A stretch of DNA of 64,000 bases from assembly GCF_000518605.1 (NCBI RefSeq), contig NZ_KI912459.1:34315-98314 (forward strand), given 5' to 3'. The notes under the pieces are model-generated. The model ran no database searches. It was not told the origin of the DNA and saw only the letters and a program-made list of their open reading frames with translations. This stretch comes from Shewanella fidelis ATCC BAA-318. GTDB taxonomy: Bacteria > Pseudomonadota > Gammaproteobacteria > Enterobacterales > Shewanellaceae. Of this stretch, positions 35,616 to 45,406 are shown piece after piece. How positions within the stretch are numbered: position 1 is the stretch's first letter; each line of letters begins with the position of its first letter. Made by a program: the position numbers and the translations under genes.

Positions 35616-36569
35616 CTAAAGCAAAAAACGCGCTAATAAGGGTAAGCTGGCAAAAGTAAACAGGGTGCCTAATAAAATCCCCTGTGCACTAGTAATTACC
35701 TGAGTTTGATAACGCTGTGCAAGTAGGTAAACGCTCGCTGCAGTTGGTAATGCGGCTAAAATGACACCCATGGCAATTAATTGCGGTTCAACATTAAGCC
35801 ACTTCATTAATCCATAGGTGAGCGCGGGCTGAAATACGAGTTTTACTAGGTTGATAGCACTTATTTCTAGCGCCTGATTGATATTGATAAAACGCGAAGA
35901 GCGTTGATATTGTCCTGATTTGGCTAATACCATACCGATAGCAAGTAATGCACAAGGGCTTGAGGTCATGCCGAGTTGTCTAATCATCAAAGCCAGACTC
36001 TGTGGTAGGTCAAAACTTAAAGCAGATAGCCCTATGCCTATCAAGCTTGCCACAACGATTGGGTTTTTGACTAACGCTAGAAAAATGATTTTGGGCGCAG
36101 AACCTTTACCTTTATTAACATTCATCTCGAGTGAGACAAGAGCAATGGCAAACATAAATACCGACAGCAAGCTGGCAATAGCTGCAGCGGCTAAAGCAAT
36201 TTGCTCTGATGGAAACAGCATGGCCATTAACGGAATGCCAATAAAGGCAGTATTACCGAAGGTAGCATTAAGTGCGCGCATGGTGGCACAAGCACTTTGG
36301 TTTGGAGTCATTACTTGTGATGCAAAATAGCTTAAAAAATAACAGCTAATCATTGCTAAGCTGTAGCCGAATATATAACCCCAGTGGAAAATGTCTTGGA
36401 TTGGCGTTTGCGCTAACGTAATTAACATGATGGCCGGAAAAGCGATGTAGTAAACATATTGATTTAGAACTTGATCGGTTTCCGCAGGCAAAAGTTTACT
36501 CTTTTGCACTAAGGTTCCTAATAGCATAATGCCGAATACGGCAACTAATGGGGTTAATATCGTAGGCAT
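35616..36569 (-). CDS. AEC-family transporter (auxin efflux carrier type)
   Basis: A 317-residue integral membrane protein with about ten helices in two inverted halves. Family features: N-terminal LVAVFGIMLLGTLVQK, the FGNTAFIGIPLM segment and the closing ILAALPTAASVYLLAQRY with its conserved Pro and AQRY. Bacterial members export or import small organic acids; the substrate here is unknown. The open frame continues upstream to a TTG at 36605, but the ATG at 36569 gives the usual N-terminus. It diverges from a LysR regulator that probably controls it. Confidence 0.88.
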   Translation of the reverse strand: MPTILTPLVAVFGIMLLGTLVQKSKLLPAETDQVLNQYVYYIAFPAIMLITLAQTPIQDIFHWGYIFGYSLAMISCYFLSYFASQVMTPNQSACATMRALNATFGNTAFIGIPLMAMLFPSEQIALAAAAIASLLSVFMFAIALVSLEMNVNKGKGSAPKIIFLALVKNPIVVASLIGIGLSALSFDLPQSLALMIRQLGMTSSPCALLAIGMVLAKSGQYQRSSRFININQALEISAINLVKLVFQPALTYGLMKWLNVEPQLIAMGVILAALPTAASVYLLAQRYQTQVITSAQGILLGTLFTFASLPLLARFLL

Positions 36570-36711
36570 ATCCGCTCTATTTCGTTTAACGCTAGAATGA
36601 AACAAGTAAATGATTGAGCTAAAACAGTATCATAATTCTACTTTAGTGTAATATTGAGCTTAGGTCGTAGAGCGGTTGAATAATCGTGTTTAGATACTAA
36701 GGTCATTATTA

Positions 36712-37614
36712 ATGAGCAGCAACTTTGGGTTAGAGTTACAACTGATCTATCAGTTTGTGCATCTAGTTAATGCCGGTAGTTTTTCTCAAGCAGCAAAAGA
36801 GCTAGATATGCCTATTGCGACAGTGAGTCGCAAGCTGACTAAACTAGAGACGGTATTAGATAAACAACTGTTGATGCGTAATACCCGTAAACTCAGGTTA
36901 ACCGAAGAGGGCTTAGCGTTATTTCAGCAATATCAGTCAATCATTTCCCAATTTGATAGTATCAGCGGTGCAACAGTTGATAAGCCCGAAGGGACTTTAC
37001 GGATTGCTGCGCCTGTGTCGATTATTTCAATGATATTTATCAAAACCCTGAATGAGTTTTGTGAATGCTATCCCGATATTCAACTGCATATCGTTCAGAA
37101 CAATAATGTTATCGACTTAATTGATGAAGGCGTTGATGTTGCCATTGTGGGCGGGACGCAGCCAGATTCTTCTTGGATCTCAAGCTCGTTAGGTGTACTT
37201 AATTACGGGCTTTTTGCCTCAGTTGATTATGTTGAAAAGGCTCCGCCATTAACTCATCCAAGTGAATTAGTAGAGCACGACTTGATAAAAGTTTGGCCAC
37301 TTTATAATTGGTCGCTAAAGCATCCGAATGGAGAATCATTTTATTATGATGGTAAAGCTAAATTAACCTTAAGTGACTTACACGGTGCGGTTGAAGCGAC
37401 TATGGCCAATGCTGGAATTCTGTATGGCCCAGAGTTATTTGTGAAAAAACAACTTAAAGCCGGCAGCCTTAAGGTATTATTACCAGAGTGGATTGGTGAG
37501 AAAAGGCGGATCTCAATTTTGTACCATCAGCGCAGTCATCAACCTTTAAAAGTTCAGCTGTTTATCGAGTTCATGCAATCTAAAGCGGAAAAGCTGTTTT
37601 CGATGGATGATTAA
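36712..37614 (+). CDS. LysR-family transcriptional regulator
   Basis: A 300-residue DNA-binding regulator. The N-terminal winged helix-turn-helix is clear (FVHLVNAGSFSQAAKELD, then ATVSRKLTKLE), followed by the linker helix and the C-terminal effector-binding domain (from about residue 90, GTLRIAAPVSII). It diverges from the AEC transporter gene across about 142 bases, the classic layout of a LysR regulator and its target. A direct repeat ATTGAGCTWA occurs at 36613-36622 and 36653-36662 in this gap and could be part of the operator, by inference only. Confidence 0.9.
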   Translation: MSSNFGLELQLIYQFVHLVNAGSFSQAAKELDMPIATVSRKLTKLETVLDKQLLMRNTRKLRLTEEGLALFQQYQSIISQFDSISGATVDKPEGTLRIAAPVSIISMIFIKTLNEFCECYPDIQLHIVQNNNVIDLIDEGVDVAIVGGTQPDSSWISSSLGVLNYGLFASVDYVEKAPPLTHPSELVEHDLIKVWPLYNWSLKHPNGESFYYDGKAKLTLSDLHGAVEATMANAGILYGPELFVKKQLKAGSLKVLLPEWIGEKRRISILYHQRSHQPLKVQLFIEFMQSKAEKLFSMDD

Positions 37615-37886
37615 TAGCAATCAATACAGAATTTGATCAACTCAGAAGTAGGCTGCCAAAAACGCGCCAGAATGGCGAGTTTTAGCGATTCTGATGCTGT
37701 GACTCTTAATAAGGGAGCTTGAACCTAGTTCAACTATGTTCTTCGCTCATTGCGAGCTGCATGGTCTTGTATGTTCCAGACATACATAAGACATTCCCTC
37801 CATCCATGGAGGTCAGATGCAGTGAATATCATAAAAGCACGACTATATGGATATAGGAGGTACGAGACTATGGATGGTCGAAGGTA

Positions 37887-37934
37887 GAATAATGCCGGAG
37901 CGATAATCGAGAATAATGCAGGAGCAGTTACCGA
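37887..37934. repeat. 24-bp tandem repeat, two units
   Basis: GAATAATGCCGGAGC and GAATAATGCAGGAGC begin two adjacent 24-base units; the ends ATAATCGA and GTTACCGA also agree in part. Confidence 0.7.
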
Positions 37935-37990
37935 GAAGGACTTAATGACTTTGCCTCAAAACCGCTAAATTCCGCTGAGTGACTGAATGT

Positions 37991-38009
37991 TTATACTGAT
38001 TGGTATAAC
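37991..38009. repeat. Dispersed palindromic intergenic motif, copy C
   Basis: TTATACTGATTGGTATAAC, almost a perfect inverted repeat (TTATAC / GTATAA arms). It borders the yjaG terminator. Confidence 0.5.
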
Positions 38010-38010
38010 T

Positions 38011-38038
38011 AAAAAGCGCATCATTTTATGCGCTTTTT
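38011..38038 (-). terminator. Intrinsic terminator of barA-yjaG
   Basis: Stem AAAAAGCGCAT / ATGCGCTTTTT with CATTTT loop, 11 bases after the yjaG stop codon (minus strand). Confidence 0.8.
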
Positions 38039-38048
38039 AGTTGCTTCG

Positions 38049-38654
38049 TTACTTACTCGCTTCAATGCCGATATTAGATACACCAATTTCAACGATTTCT
38101 CGGCGCAACTCTTTTATGAAGTCAGCTTTCATATGCGGGTTTTCTTCAATGATTTCTAGAAGAGAGTTTTGCATCTCTTTTTCTTCTTGCATCACTTCAT
38201 GAGCAAAGATGTAGTCATCTAATGCATCTTCACTAGCAAACTCTTGCTCGCAAGTAGCTTCGATATAGTTTGCTACAGTAGCTGAAGATAGTTTGCTGAT
38301 ATTAACAATGTCTTCTTCAACTTTACTTTGCAGGGCGCTAATCAGTGATGTAAGAGCTACAACTGCGTCCATTGCTGGGTATACACCATAAACATCAAAA
38401 TCAGCGGGTTCTGGTGTATTGTCTTCGAGACGCTGAAGGTAAATATCAATATTGAGCTTTAGCTTGTTATCGTACGTAGACTGCCAAAGTAGGTTTAGTA
38501 AGGTATCGAGTACTTTTGGATCGCCAAATTCGCATACCTCAGAAAATAACTGGTAGTTTGGTAGCATTCGCTGGCATAGGGCAATCGCAAAAAGCTTTTT
38601 TTGAGGTAACTCTAATGCTTTTAGGCGTTTAAAAAATCCCTGTTTGTTTGTCAT
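38049..38654 (-). CDS. yjaG: YjaG/DUF416 family protein
   Basis: A 201-residue cytoplasmic helical protein. It matches E. coli YjaG in several places, notably LCQRMLPNYQLFSE, LLNLLWQSTYD and DFDVYGVYPAMDAVVAL, and in the C-terminal ELRREIVEIGVSNIGIE. The biochemical role of the family is unknown. Its ATG lies one base after the barA stop codon, so its translation is probably coupled to barA; a frameshift in barA may therefore lower its expression. An intrinsic terminator follows. Confidence 0.88.
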   Translation of the reverse strand: MTNKQGFFKRLKALELPQKKLFAIALCQRMLPNYQLFSEVCEFGDPKVLDTLLNLLWQSTYDNKLKLNIDIYLQRLEDNTPEPADFDVYGVYPAMDAVVALTSLISALQSKVEEDIVNISKLSSATVANYIEATCEQEFASEDALDDYIFAHEVMQEEKEMQNSLLEIIEENPHMKADFIKELRREIVEIGVSNIGIEASK

Positions 38655-38655
38655 C

Positions 38656-41431
38656 TTATATATCCACTGATAGCTGGGAGATCACTTGATTAGCGGCAGA
38701 TTCTACCTTAGTTAACTCGTCAAGTAACTCTAGTATTTCAGGTTCTACGTCATCAATTGTGACGCCGCGCTTTAAAGCTGATTCAATTTCTTTGCATAAT
38801 TTCTGTGTGCTGGGCACCCCACAATAACAACAAGCGCCATGAAGCTTATGGATACAAGCTAGCATTTTGTCATTGTCAGCTTGGGACAATGCGGTTTCGA
38901 TATGCTCCACGGTCTCAGGTAGCGACTTTAACAGCATTTTCAACATATCTAATGCTAAGTCTGGCTTGTTATTCGCTTGGGTCAAGCATAGGTCCCAATT
39001 TAGTGTACGTTGATCAAAGTGGGTGAATTTAGGTTTGGTTTTCCAACGGGTGATAACGCCTTTTAATGCCGCTTCATCTATCGGTTTAGGTAAATATCCA
39101 TCCATGCCGCTGCTAGATATACGCTCTCTTTCCTCAGCGATGGCATGTGCCGTTACTGCAATAATAGGTGTATTGCGATTAACCGAATTACGCCTAATTT
39201 CTTTAGTCGCGGTAATGCCATCGGTGCCAGGCATTTGAATATCCATAAAGATCAAATCATAGCTGCGTTCTTGCGCAAGTTTAACAGCCAGCTCGCCATT
39301 ATCAGCCACTTGCACTTGGCTAACTAACTCCCTTAATAAAGTATCAATCAGCTTTAAGTTAGCTGGATTATCATCAACTGCCAGAACGCTGAGGTTCTCA
39401 AGTTTTTCAGGCATCACAGCGGGAGTGAGTGGCAACAAACTGTCATTTAATGTAGATGAGTGAGGGTCTAGTAAAGACTTTGAAAGCAGTTTTTCACCAA
39501 CAGGAATAGGCAGTTGTTTATCAATATAAGCACGCAATTGCGAAAAAATGGTTTCTTGTTCAATGCAATCGGCAATTAACATTAAGTAATTGATATTTGG
39601 TTTCACCCGTTTGAGAATTCTTGCTGGCGAGCCGGATAAGTTAATCGCACGACAACTAAATAACGCGAAGTCAAAGACCAGATCGCCTTGATTGTTAACT
39701 GCTTCTAATTGCTCGAGATCTTTTACCAAGCTTACTTTCATGCCCCAACGTAGCAGCATGCGTTTAAGTGTTTGCTGGCTGAGCGAGTTAGGTTCGAACA
39801 ATAAGATTGTTTTCCCCTGAAGAGAGGTCATAGGTAACGCATCGTGAATTGGATACTGACTGATATTCAGTGGTAAAGATAACCAGAAAGTTGAGCCTTG
39901 TTGAGGCGTTGAGTAACAACCGATTTGTCCGCCCATACGATTAACAAGACGTTTCGTTATCACCAAACCAAGGCCAGTTCCGCCAAAGCGGCGAGAGATA
40001 GAAGAGTCAGCTTGGCCAAATGCTTGGAACAATGAGGCTTGTTGTTGTTCATCTATACCAATACCTGTATCAATAACCTCACAGCGGATATGTACTTTAC
40101 CGTCTTTAATATCTTCAAGTTGCAATTTTAATTGTACGCTTCCTTTGTCAGTGAATTTTATCGCATTACCAACAAGATTGGTGATAATTTGGCTAAAGCG
40201 CATGGCATCGCCGGTGACGTCCTCAGGGATCTGTGAGTCGACATCGATAACCAGCTCTAACTCTTTATCGCGAGCGGCGCTGGAGAGCATGGTTACAGTT
40301 TCTTCAATGGTTTCTCGCAGTGAAAATGGAATATTTTCAAGTACCATTTTACCCGCTTCTAGTTTTGAGAAGTCGAGAATGTCATTGATAATACTGAGCA
40401 AGTTGGTGGCGCTACGTTCAATAGTGCGAATGTAGTCTTGTTGACTCGAATGTAATGGGGTTTTCAGTAACTGTTTGGCAAAACCAATAACACCATTTAG
40501 CGGTGTTCTTAGTTCGTGCGACATGTTGGCTAAGAATTCAGATTTAATGCGACTGGCCTCTTGAGCACGCTTTTTAGCCATATCAAGTTCGACGTTTTGG
40601 ATCTCGATCTGCTCTAAGGTTTCACGTAAGTCTGAGGTCGCTTGGTCAATATTTTGTTGCATTTCATCGTGGTATTCCGACAATGAGCCGGCCATAGCGT
40701 TAATGCCACGTTTGAGTAAATCGAGCTCACCGATAAGGTTACCGGTTAAACGCGTGTCTAGCTTACCTTCACGAATCTTGGCAACTACTCGTACCATTTC
40801 GGTAATAGGTTGGGTAACGTTTTTTACCAGTCTAAAAGTAAAAAATAGATTTAATTGCACCCCAATTAACACAATGATGAAAGCCGCAACAGCCGCCCTA
40901 TGTTGCTGCAGTAACGCATTCTCTTTGTTGATTAAAATGGCAATATAACCAATTCTATTGATATTGGAAGCGGATTGCTGAATAGAATCAAAGCCTTGAA
41001 CTTGCGCATTTTGACTGGCAAAAATAGGGCTGCGTAAAATCATGCTATCGCCCACTTGTTCAAGCTCTGTACGAAGCATTGATTCAAGCGGTTTACCAAA
41101 GCGCATTATCTCATGGTTTTTATAGTGATGAGAGGTGACTACAACGCGGTTATCATCATCGAAGATAGCAATAAATTGCACTAGCGAGGCTTTATTTAGC
41201 TGAGCTGAGGTGATTAACCTTTTGGTGGTTTCAAAATCTTTACTTTCAAGACCCACTTCGGCAGCAATAGCTAAAGGTTCGATAATATTGCTTGCTTGCT
41301 TGCTCTATGAGCGTATCTTCGAGTTCATAGAATCTATTTATGGTAAAATAGCTACCCAATAAAATACCCACTAAAATAGTTGGGGCTAACGCCAATACCA
41401 GAACCCATGATCTAAGGCTGTATTTGGTCAT
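38656..41431 (-). pseudogene. barA: Hybrid sensor histidine kinase BarA, frameshifted in a tetranucleotide tract
   Basis: BarA (GacS) phosphorylates UvrY (GacA), which induces small RNAs that sequester CsrA. The gene is in two frames: the first 61-67 residues (MTKYSLRSWVLVLALAPT, TM1) end at a TGA at 41246-41248; the remaining 866 residues are open from 41256 and carry TM2, HAMP, HisKA (NMSHELRTPLNGVIG), HATPase (GGTGLGLVIT), receiver (VLAVDDNP, IFMDIQMPG, LPKPID) and HPt (HKLHGACCYCG). The break lies in (TTGC)4 at 41288-41303. With three units the frame reads EQASNIIEPLAIAAEVGLES, matching the BarA consensus IIEPLA, and the protein would be about 923 residues against 918 in E. coli. All catalytic residues are intact, so the damage is only the repeat unit. 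Divergent from rlmD as in E. coli. Confidence 0.85.
41288..41303. repeat. Tetranucleotide tract (TTGC)4 inside barA
   Basis: Four perfect TTGC units (GCAA on the coding strand). Three units keep barA in frame; four shift it. Such tracts are known sites of slipped-strand mutation. Confidence 0.95.
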
Positions 41432-41546
41432 ATTCTTGGCATCATTCATTCTTTGTATGGGTTACCATTAAATATAGTGTGAGTATTCGATAGACTGCCA
41501 GATATTGACCTGTCTTGGCCAGTTTTTTATCTATTTCGAGAGCAAA

Positions 41547-42884
41547 ATGGCACAATTTTTTAAAGCAAAACCAAGTAGATCTAAGCAATTATCGTCAAAG
41601 CTGGCTCTAGACGTCACTCAACTTGACCATCTTGGAGCGGGTATTGCTCATCATGATGGCAAAATCGTTTTTATTAATGGTGCGTTACCCGGGGAAACGG
41701 TTTCGGTGCAATTAACTGAGCAAAAAAAGAAATTTGCTCGGGCAAAACTACTAAAGATACAAAAGGTATCAGCTGAGCGTGTCGAGGCTGCTTGCCCGCA
41801 CTTCGCACAGTGCGGTGGTTGTGATTTGCAGCACCTAAACTTAGATGCTCAACGTACGCATAAGGCAAATACCTTAGTCGATTTGGTCGCAAAGTTTGCG
41901 CAAACTCAAGCGAGTGAAATTTGTCAGCCATTAACTGATAGCCCTTGGCATTATCGCCGCCGAGCAAGGCTTGCAACTTGGTATGACAAGAGCACTAAAC
42001 ATATTAGTTTAGGTTTTAGAGCAAGTAGTAGTAGCAAGGTGGTTGAGATCCAGTCCTGTGCGGTATTGGCGGAGCCGTTGTCTGCACTTATCCCTGAACT
42101 TGCTTTTTTGCTTAATCAATTAAGTGGCAAAAAAGCCCTAGGCCACGTTGAGCTAACTGAAGCAGATAATGGCAACTTTGCTGTGCTGCGCGTCACTAAA
42201 GTTTTGTCTGATAAAGATAAGGCGCGTTTAGTTGAGTTTGCGACTAAGCATCAGGTTATCGTATTACTGCAAGATGATGACGGCCAATGTGAGCATTTAA
42301 ACGGTGCGGGGGAGCTTCCTTATTATGGCTTCGATGGCAGCCAAGTTAAGCTCGACTTCTCTCCTGGTAACTTTATCCAAGTCAATGGCAAGGTAAACCA
42401 AGCTATGGTTAACCAAGCGGTAGCATGGTTGTCGCCTCAAGCGGGTGAGCGAGTGCTGGATCTGTTTTGTGGTATTGGTAACTTCAGTTTACCGCTTGCA
42501 GTAAATGGTGCTGAAGTCATTGGGGTGGAAGGTGTTCCAGCAATGGTTGAGCGTGCGCGTTTGAACGCTAAGCAAAGCGGTTTAGATAACGTGTCGTTTT
42601 ACCATGCGGATCTCAGTGCCGATTTATCGAAAGAGCCTTGGCTAGGCAAAGTCGACAAGATGTTGATTGACCCTGCTCGTGCGGGAGCATATGAAAGTAT
42701 GCAATCATTAAACAAACTAAAACCAAAAGCGTTAGTATATGTGTCTTGCAACCCTGCTAGCCTAGCTCGCGACAGTGAAGTGATTTTAAAGCAGGGTTAT
42801 CAGCTTAAAAAAATTGGTTTAATTGATATGTTTCCACAAACCCATCATCTAGAATCGATGGCGCTGTTTGAGCTTAAAAATTAA
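41547..42884 (+). CDS. rlmD: 23S rRNA (uracil-1939-C5)-methyltransferase RlmD
   Basis: SAM-dependent enzyme that methylates U1939 of 23S rRNA. An N-terminal TRAM domain is followed by the iron-sulphur cluster Cys in CPHFAQCGGCDLQHL (about residues 85-99), then the methyltransferase domain with DLFCGIGNFSLPL and the catalytic Cys in SCNPASLARD. The open frame extends to 41505, but the ATG at 41547 with GAGAG upstream gives the family N-terminus and 445 residues. It diverges from barA, the same arrangement as in E. coli, and precedes relA in the same direction. Confidence 0.95.
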   Translation: MAQFFKAKPSRSKQLSSKLALDVTQLDHLGAGIAHHDGKIVFINGALPGETVSVQLTEQKKKFARAKLLKIQKVSAERVEAACPHFAQCGGCDLQHLNLDAQRTHKANTLVDLVAKFAQTQASEICQPLTDSPWHYRRRARLATWYDKSTKHISLGFRASSSSKVVEIQSCAVLAEPLSALIPELAFLLNQLSGKKALGHVELTEADNGNFAVLRVTKVLSDKDKARLVEFATKHQVIVLLQDDDGQCEHLNGAGELPYYGFDGSQVKLDFSPGNFIQVNGKVNQAMVNQAVAWLSPQAGERVLDLFCGIGNFSLPLAVNGAEVIGVEGVPAMVERARLNAKQSGLDNVSFYHADLSADLSKEPWLGKVDKMLIDPARAGAYESMQSLNKLKPKALVYVSCNPASLARDSEVILKQGYQLKKIGLIDMFPQTHHLESMALFELKN

Positions 42885-43100
42885 ATAAAAAGACACAAAA
42901 AGATACATTTAGTGAAACCTTTTGTTTAAATATAACTCATACAATTCAAACTTCGGCATTATCGGCGTTTTAAGTAGCAATTGTCTGCTTTTGTTGATTG
43001 ACAATAATTGCTGAATAGCGAATATAGAGCGTATTAATTAAAAAGGTGGGGTTAATAATTTGTTAGCTTCTGTCTGGGGTATGTAAGGGAAGTAAAATCG

Positions 43101-45308
43101 ATGGTATCTGTTCGTGAAGCACATTTTAGCGATCCTGATTTTCAAATTGAAGAATGGGTACAACGTTATATTAGTGATGCTTCTGAAGCTCAAACTCTTT
43201 TGTCCTTAATTGAACAGGTCGAACTGCTCGTGGGTCAAAAGAAAGAGGCGAGCGTTACTGTCTTGAAGCGTGCACGAGAGATGATAGAGATCCTTGCGCC
43301 GTTAAATATGGATATTGAAACCCTGCAAGCAGCGATCTTGTTCGTGGTGTTTGATGCGGATTTGATAAGTAAACAAGACATCGAAGAAGGCTTTGGCGAT
43401 AAGTTATCGATTTTGGTTTCTAGCGTTGAAACCATGAATGCCATCGGCGCATTGAAAATGGGTAATCAAACCCGTAATGGTGAGCCACAAATCGACAATA
43501 TCCGTAAGATGTTATTGGCTATGGTGGAAGATGTTCGCGCCGTAGTGATTAAACTTGCTGAACGAATCTGTCTTTTACGCGAAATCAAAAATGCCGATGA
43601 AGAAGTTAAAGTGCTTACTGCGCGTGAAATTGCCGATATTTACGCGCCTTTAGCAAACCGTTTAGGAATTGGTCAGTTAAAGTGGGAACTTGAAGATATC
43701 TCGTTCCGCTACTTGCACCCACAAACCTATAAAGACATCGCCAAACAGCTTGATGGTAAACGTCTTGATAGAGAAACCTTTATCGATGACTTTGTTAGCC
43801 AACTACAAGCACGCTTAGATAAAGACCAAATCCGCGCAAAAGTATATGGCAGACCTAAGCATATCTACAGCATCTGGAAAAAGATGAAGGGCAAGCAACT
43901 CAAGTTTGATGAGCTGTTTGATGTGCGTGCGGTGCGGATTGTGACCGACCGTCTGCAAGATTGTTATGGCGCATTGGGTGTGGTGCATACGCTTTGGCAT
44001 CATATTCCGCGTGAGTTTGATGACTACGTGGCTAACCCTAAGCCAAATGGCTATCAGTCGATCCATACTGTGGTTGTTGGCCCTGAAGATAAAACGGTTG
44101 AAATTCAAATTCGTACTGAGCAGATGCATGAAGATGCAGAGCTTGGGGTGGCGGCGCACTGGAAATATAAAGAAGGTAGCGCTAGCGGCAAACAAAGTGG
44201 CTATGAAGAAAAGATTAATTGGCTACGTAAAATCTTGCAGTGGCAAGAAGATGTTGCTGAAAGTGGCAATCTAGTCGATGAGGTACGTAGTCAGGTATTT
44301 GAAGACCGAGTCTATGTATTTACCCCTAGCGGCGAAGTCGTCGATTTACCACTTGGCTCAACGGTACTCGATTTTGCTTACTATATTCACTCACAAGTTG
44401 GCCATAAGTGTATTGGTGCCAAGGTGGATGGTCGTATTGTGCAGTTTACTTATCAGGTTGAAACTGGTCAGCGAATTGAGATTATTACCTCTAAACATCC
44501 AAACCCTAAACGAGATTGGTTGAACCCAAACCTAGGCTATATTCGTACTTCGCGTGCACGCTCAAAAATTCTGCATTGGTTTAAGCAACAAGACAGAGAT
44601 AAAAATATTGTTGCTGGTAAAGAGATGCTGGAAACTGAGCTGGCAAAAAGTCAATTGAACATAAAAGACGCGCAATCAGCAGTCGAACGCTTTAATTTGG
44701 TGAGCATGGATGATTTGCTCGCTGGCATCGGCGGTGGTGATATCCGTCTAAATCAAGTGGTCAATCATGTTCAGAGCCGTTTGCGTACTAAAGAGCTGAC
44801 TGACGAAGCTGCGGTTGAAGACTTAGTTAAGAAAAGCCAGAGTAAATCGACTAAAAAAGGTAAAGGGCAGGTTGAAGTCAGTGGTGTAGGTAACTTAATG
44901 AGCCACATTGCTAAGTGCTGCCAACCCGTGCCGGGTGATGAAATATTTGGCTTTATTACTAAAGGTCGTGGGATCTCGGTTCATCGGGCAGACTGTGACC
45001 AAGTCAAAGAGTTACTACGCGCCTCACCTGAACGTGCGGTTGACGTAGTTTGGGGGGAGAACTACTCCGGCGGTTATAAGATCCGTTTGAGTATTGTGGC
45101 TAATGACCGCTCAGGATTATTGAGAGATTTAACTTCTGTGCTGGCTGCAGAGAAAACTCATGTGATGGCCATGAGTTCAACCTCCGATGTGAAAACGCAA
45201 ACAGCAATCATAGAGTTAGAGCTTGAGCTATATAACCTTGAAGGTTTATCTAAGGTACTGTCGAAGATAAACCAAGTCGATGGTGTGATGCAGGCACGCA
45301 GACTTTAA
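43101..45308 (+). CDS. relA: (p)ppGpp synthetase RelA
   Basis: Ribosome-associated stringent-response enzyme that makes (p)ppGpp from ATP and GTP/GDP when uncharged tRNA enters the A site. The 735 residues include a pseudo-hydrolase domain (about 40-200) that lacks the HD catalytic pair (VVFDADLISKQDIEE region), the synthetase domain with YGRPKHIYSIWKKM and NPKPNGYQSIHTVV, a TGS domain (VYVFTPSGEVVDLPLGST), a zinc-finger-like CCQPVPGDEI and a C-terminal ACT/RRM domain. The lack of the HD motif and the synthetase RelA-type sequence separate it from SpoT. It is followed by a terminator, then mazG. Confidence 0.96.
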   Translation: MVSVREAHFSDPDFQIEEWVQRYISDASEAQTLLSLIEQVELLVGQKKEASVTVLKRAREMIEILAPLNMDIETLQAAILFVVFDADLISKQDIEEGFGDKLSILVSSVETMNAIGALKMGNQTRNGEPQIDNIRKMLLAMVEDVRAVVIKLAERICLLREIKNADEEVKVLTAREIADIYAPLANRLGIGQLKWELEDISFRYLHPQTYKDIAKQLDGKRLDRETFIDDFVSQLQARLDKDQIRAKVYGRPKHIYSIWKKMKGKQLKFDELFDVRAVRIVTDRLQDCYGALGVVHTLWHHIPREFDDYVANPKPNGYQSIHTVVVGPEDKTVEIQIRTEQMHEDAELGVAAHWKYKEGSASGKQSGYEEKINWLRKILQWQEDVAESGNLVDEVRSQVFEDRVYVFTPSGEVVDLPLGSTVLDFAYYIHSQVGHKCIGAKVDGRIVQFTYQVETGQRIEIITSKHPNPKRDWLNPNLGYIRTSRARSKILHWFKQQDRDKNIVAGKEMLETELAKSQLNIKDAQSAVERFNLVSMDDLLAGIGGGDIRLNQVVNHVQSRLRTKELTDEAAVEDLVKKSQSKSTKKGKGQVEVSGVGNLMSHIAKCCQPVPGDEIFGFITKGRGISVHRADCDQVKELLRASPERAVDVVWGENYSGGYKIRLSIVANDRSGLLRDLTSVLAAEKTHVMAMSSTSDVKTQTAIIELELELYNLEGLSKVLSKINQVDGVMQARRL

Positions 45309-45350
45309 CTTAATGAATTGAAGTTAGTGAAAATGCTCTGAGAATAAAAC

Positions 45351-45376
45351 AACGGCAACTTTAGGTTGCCGTTTTT
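45351..45376 (+). terminator. Intrinsic terminator of relA
   Basis: Stem AACGGCAAC / GTTGCCGTT, loop TTTAG, followed by TTT. Confidence 0.8.
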
Positions 45377-45406
45377 ATGTTGAGCTGATTGGTACAAGGA
45401 AAAGAG

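Larger units (their letters stand above)
37620..38010. repeat. Intergenic repeat block downstream of the LysR gene
   Basis: About 390 bases without a gene. It contains an inverted repeat CGCC-AGAAT-GGCG (37665-37680), several short variants of an ATGGAT-GGAGGT motif (37803-37815, 37851-37862, 37870-37885), a 24-bp tandem pair at 37887-37910 and 37911-37934, and a copy of the dispersed palindrome at 37991-38009. The composition is unlike coding DNA and resembles the mosaic intergenic repeats common in Shewanella genomes (impression, not searched). Confidence 0.6.

Noticed and set aside
35589..35629. Inverted repeat GTTTTTTGCT / AGCAAAAAAC at the end of the AEC transporter gene
   Set aside because: Low-complexity arms, long loop overlapping the coding end, and no U-rich tail on the minus strand; not a convincing terminator.
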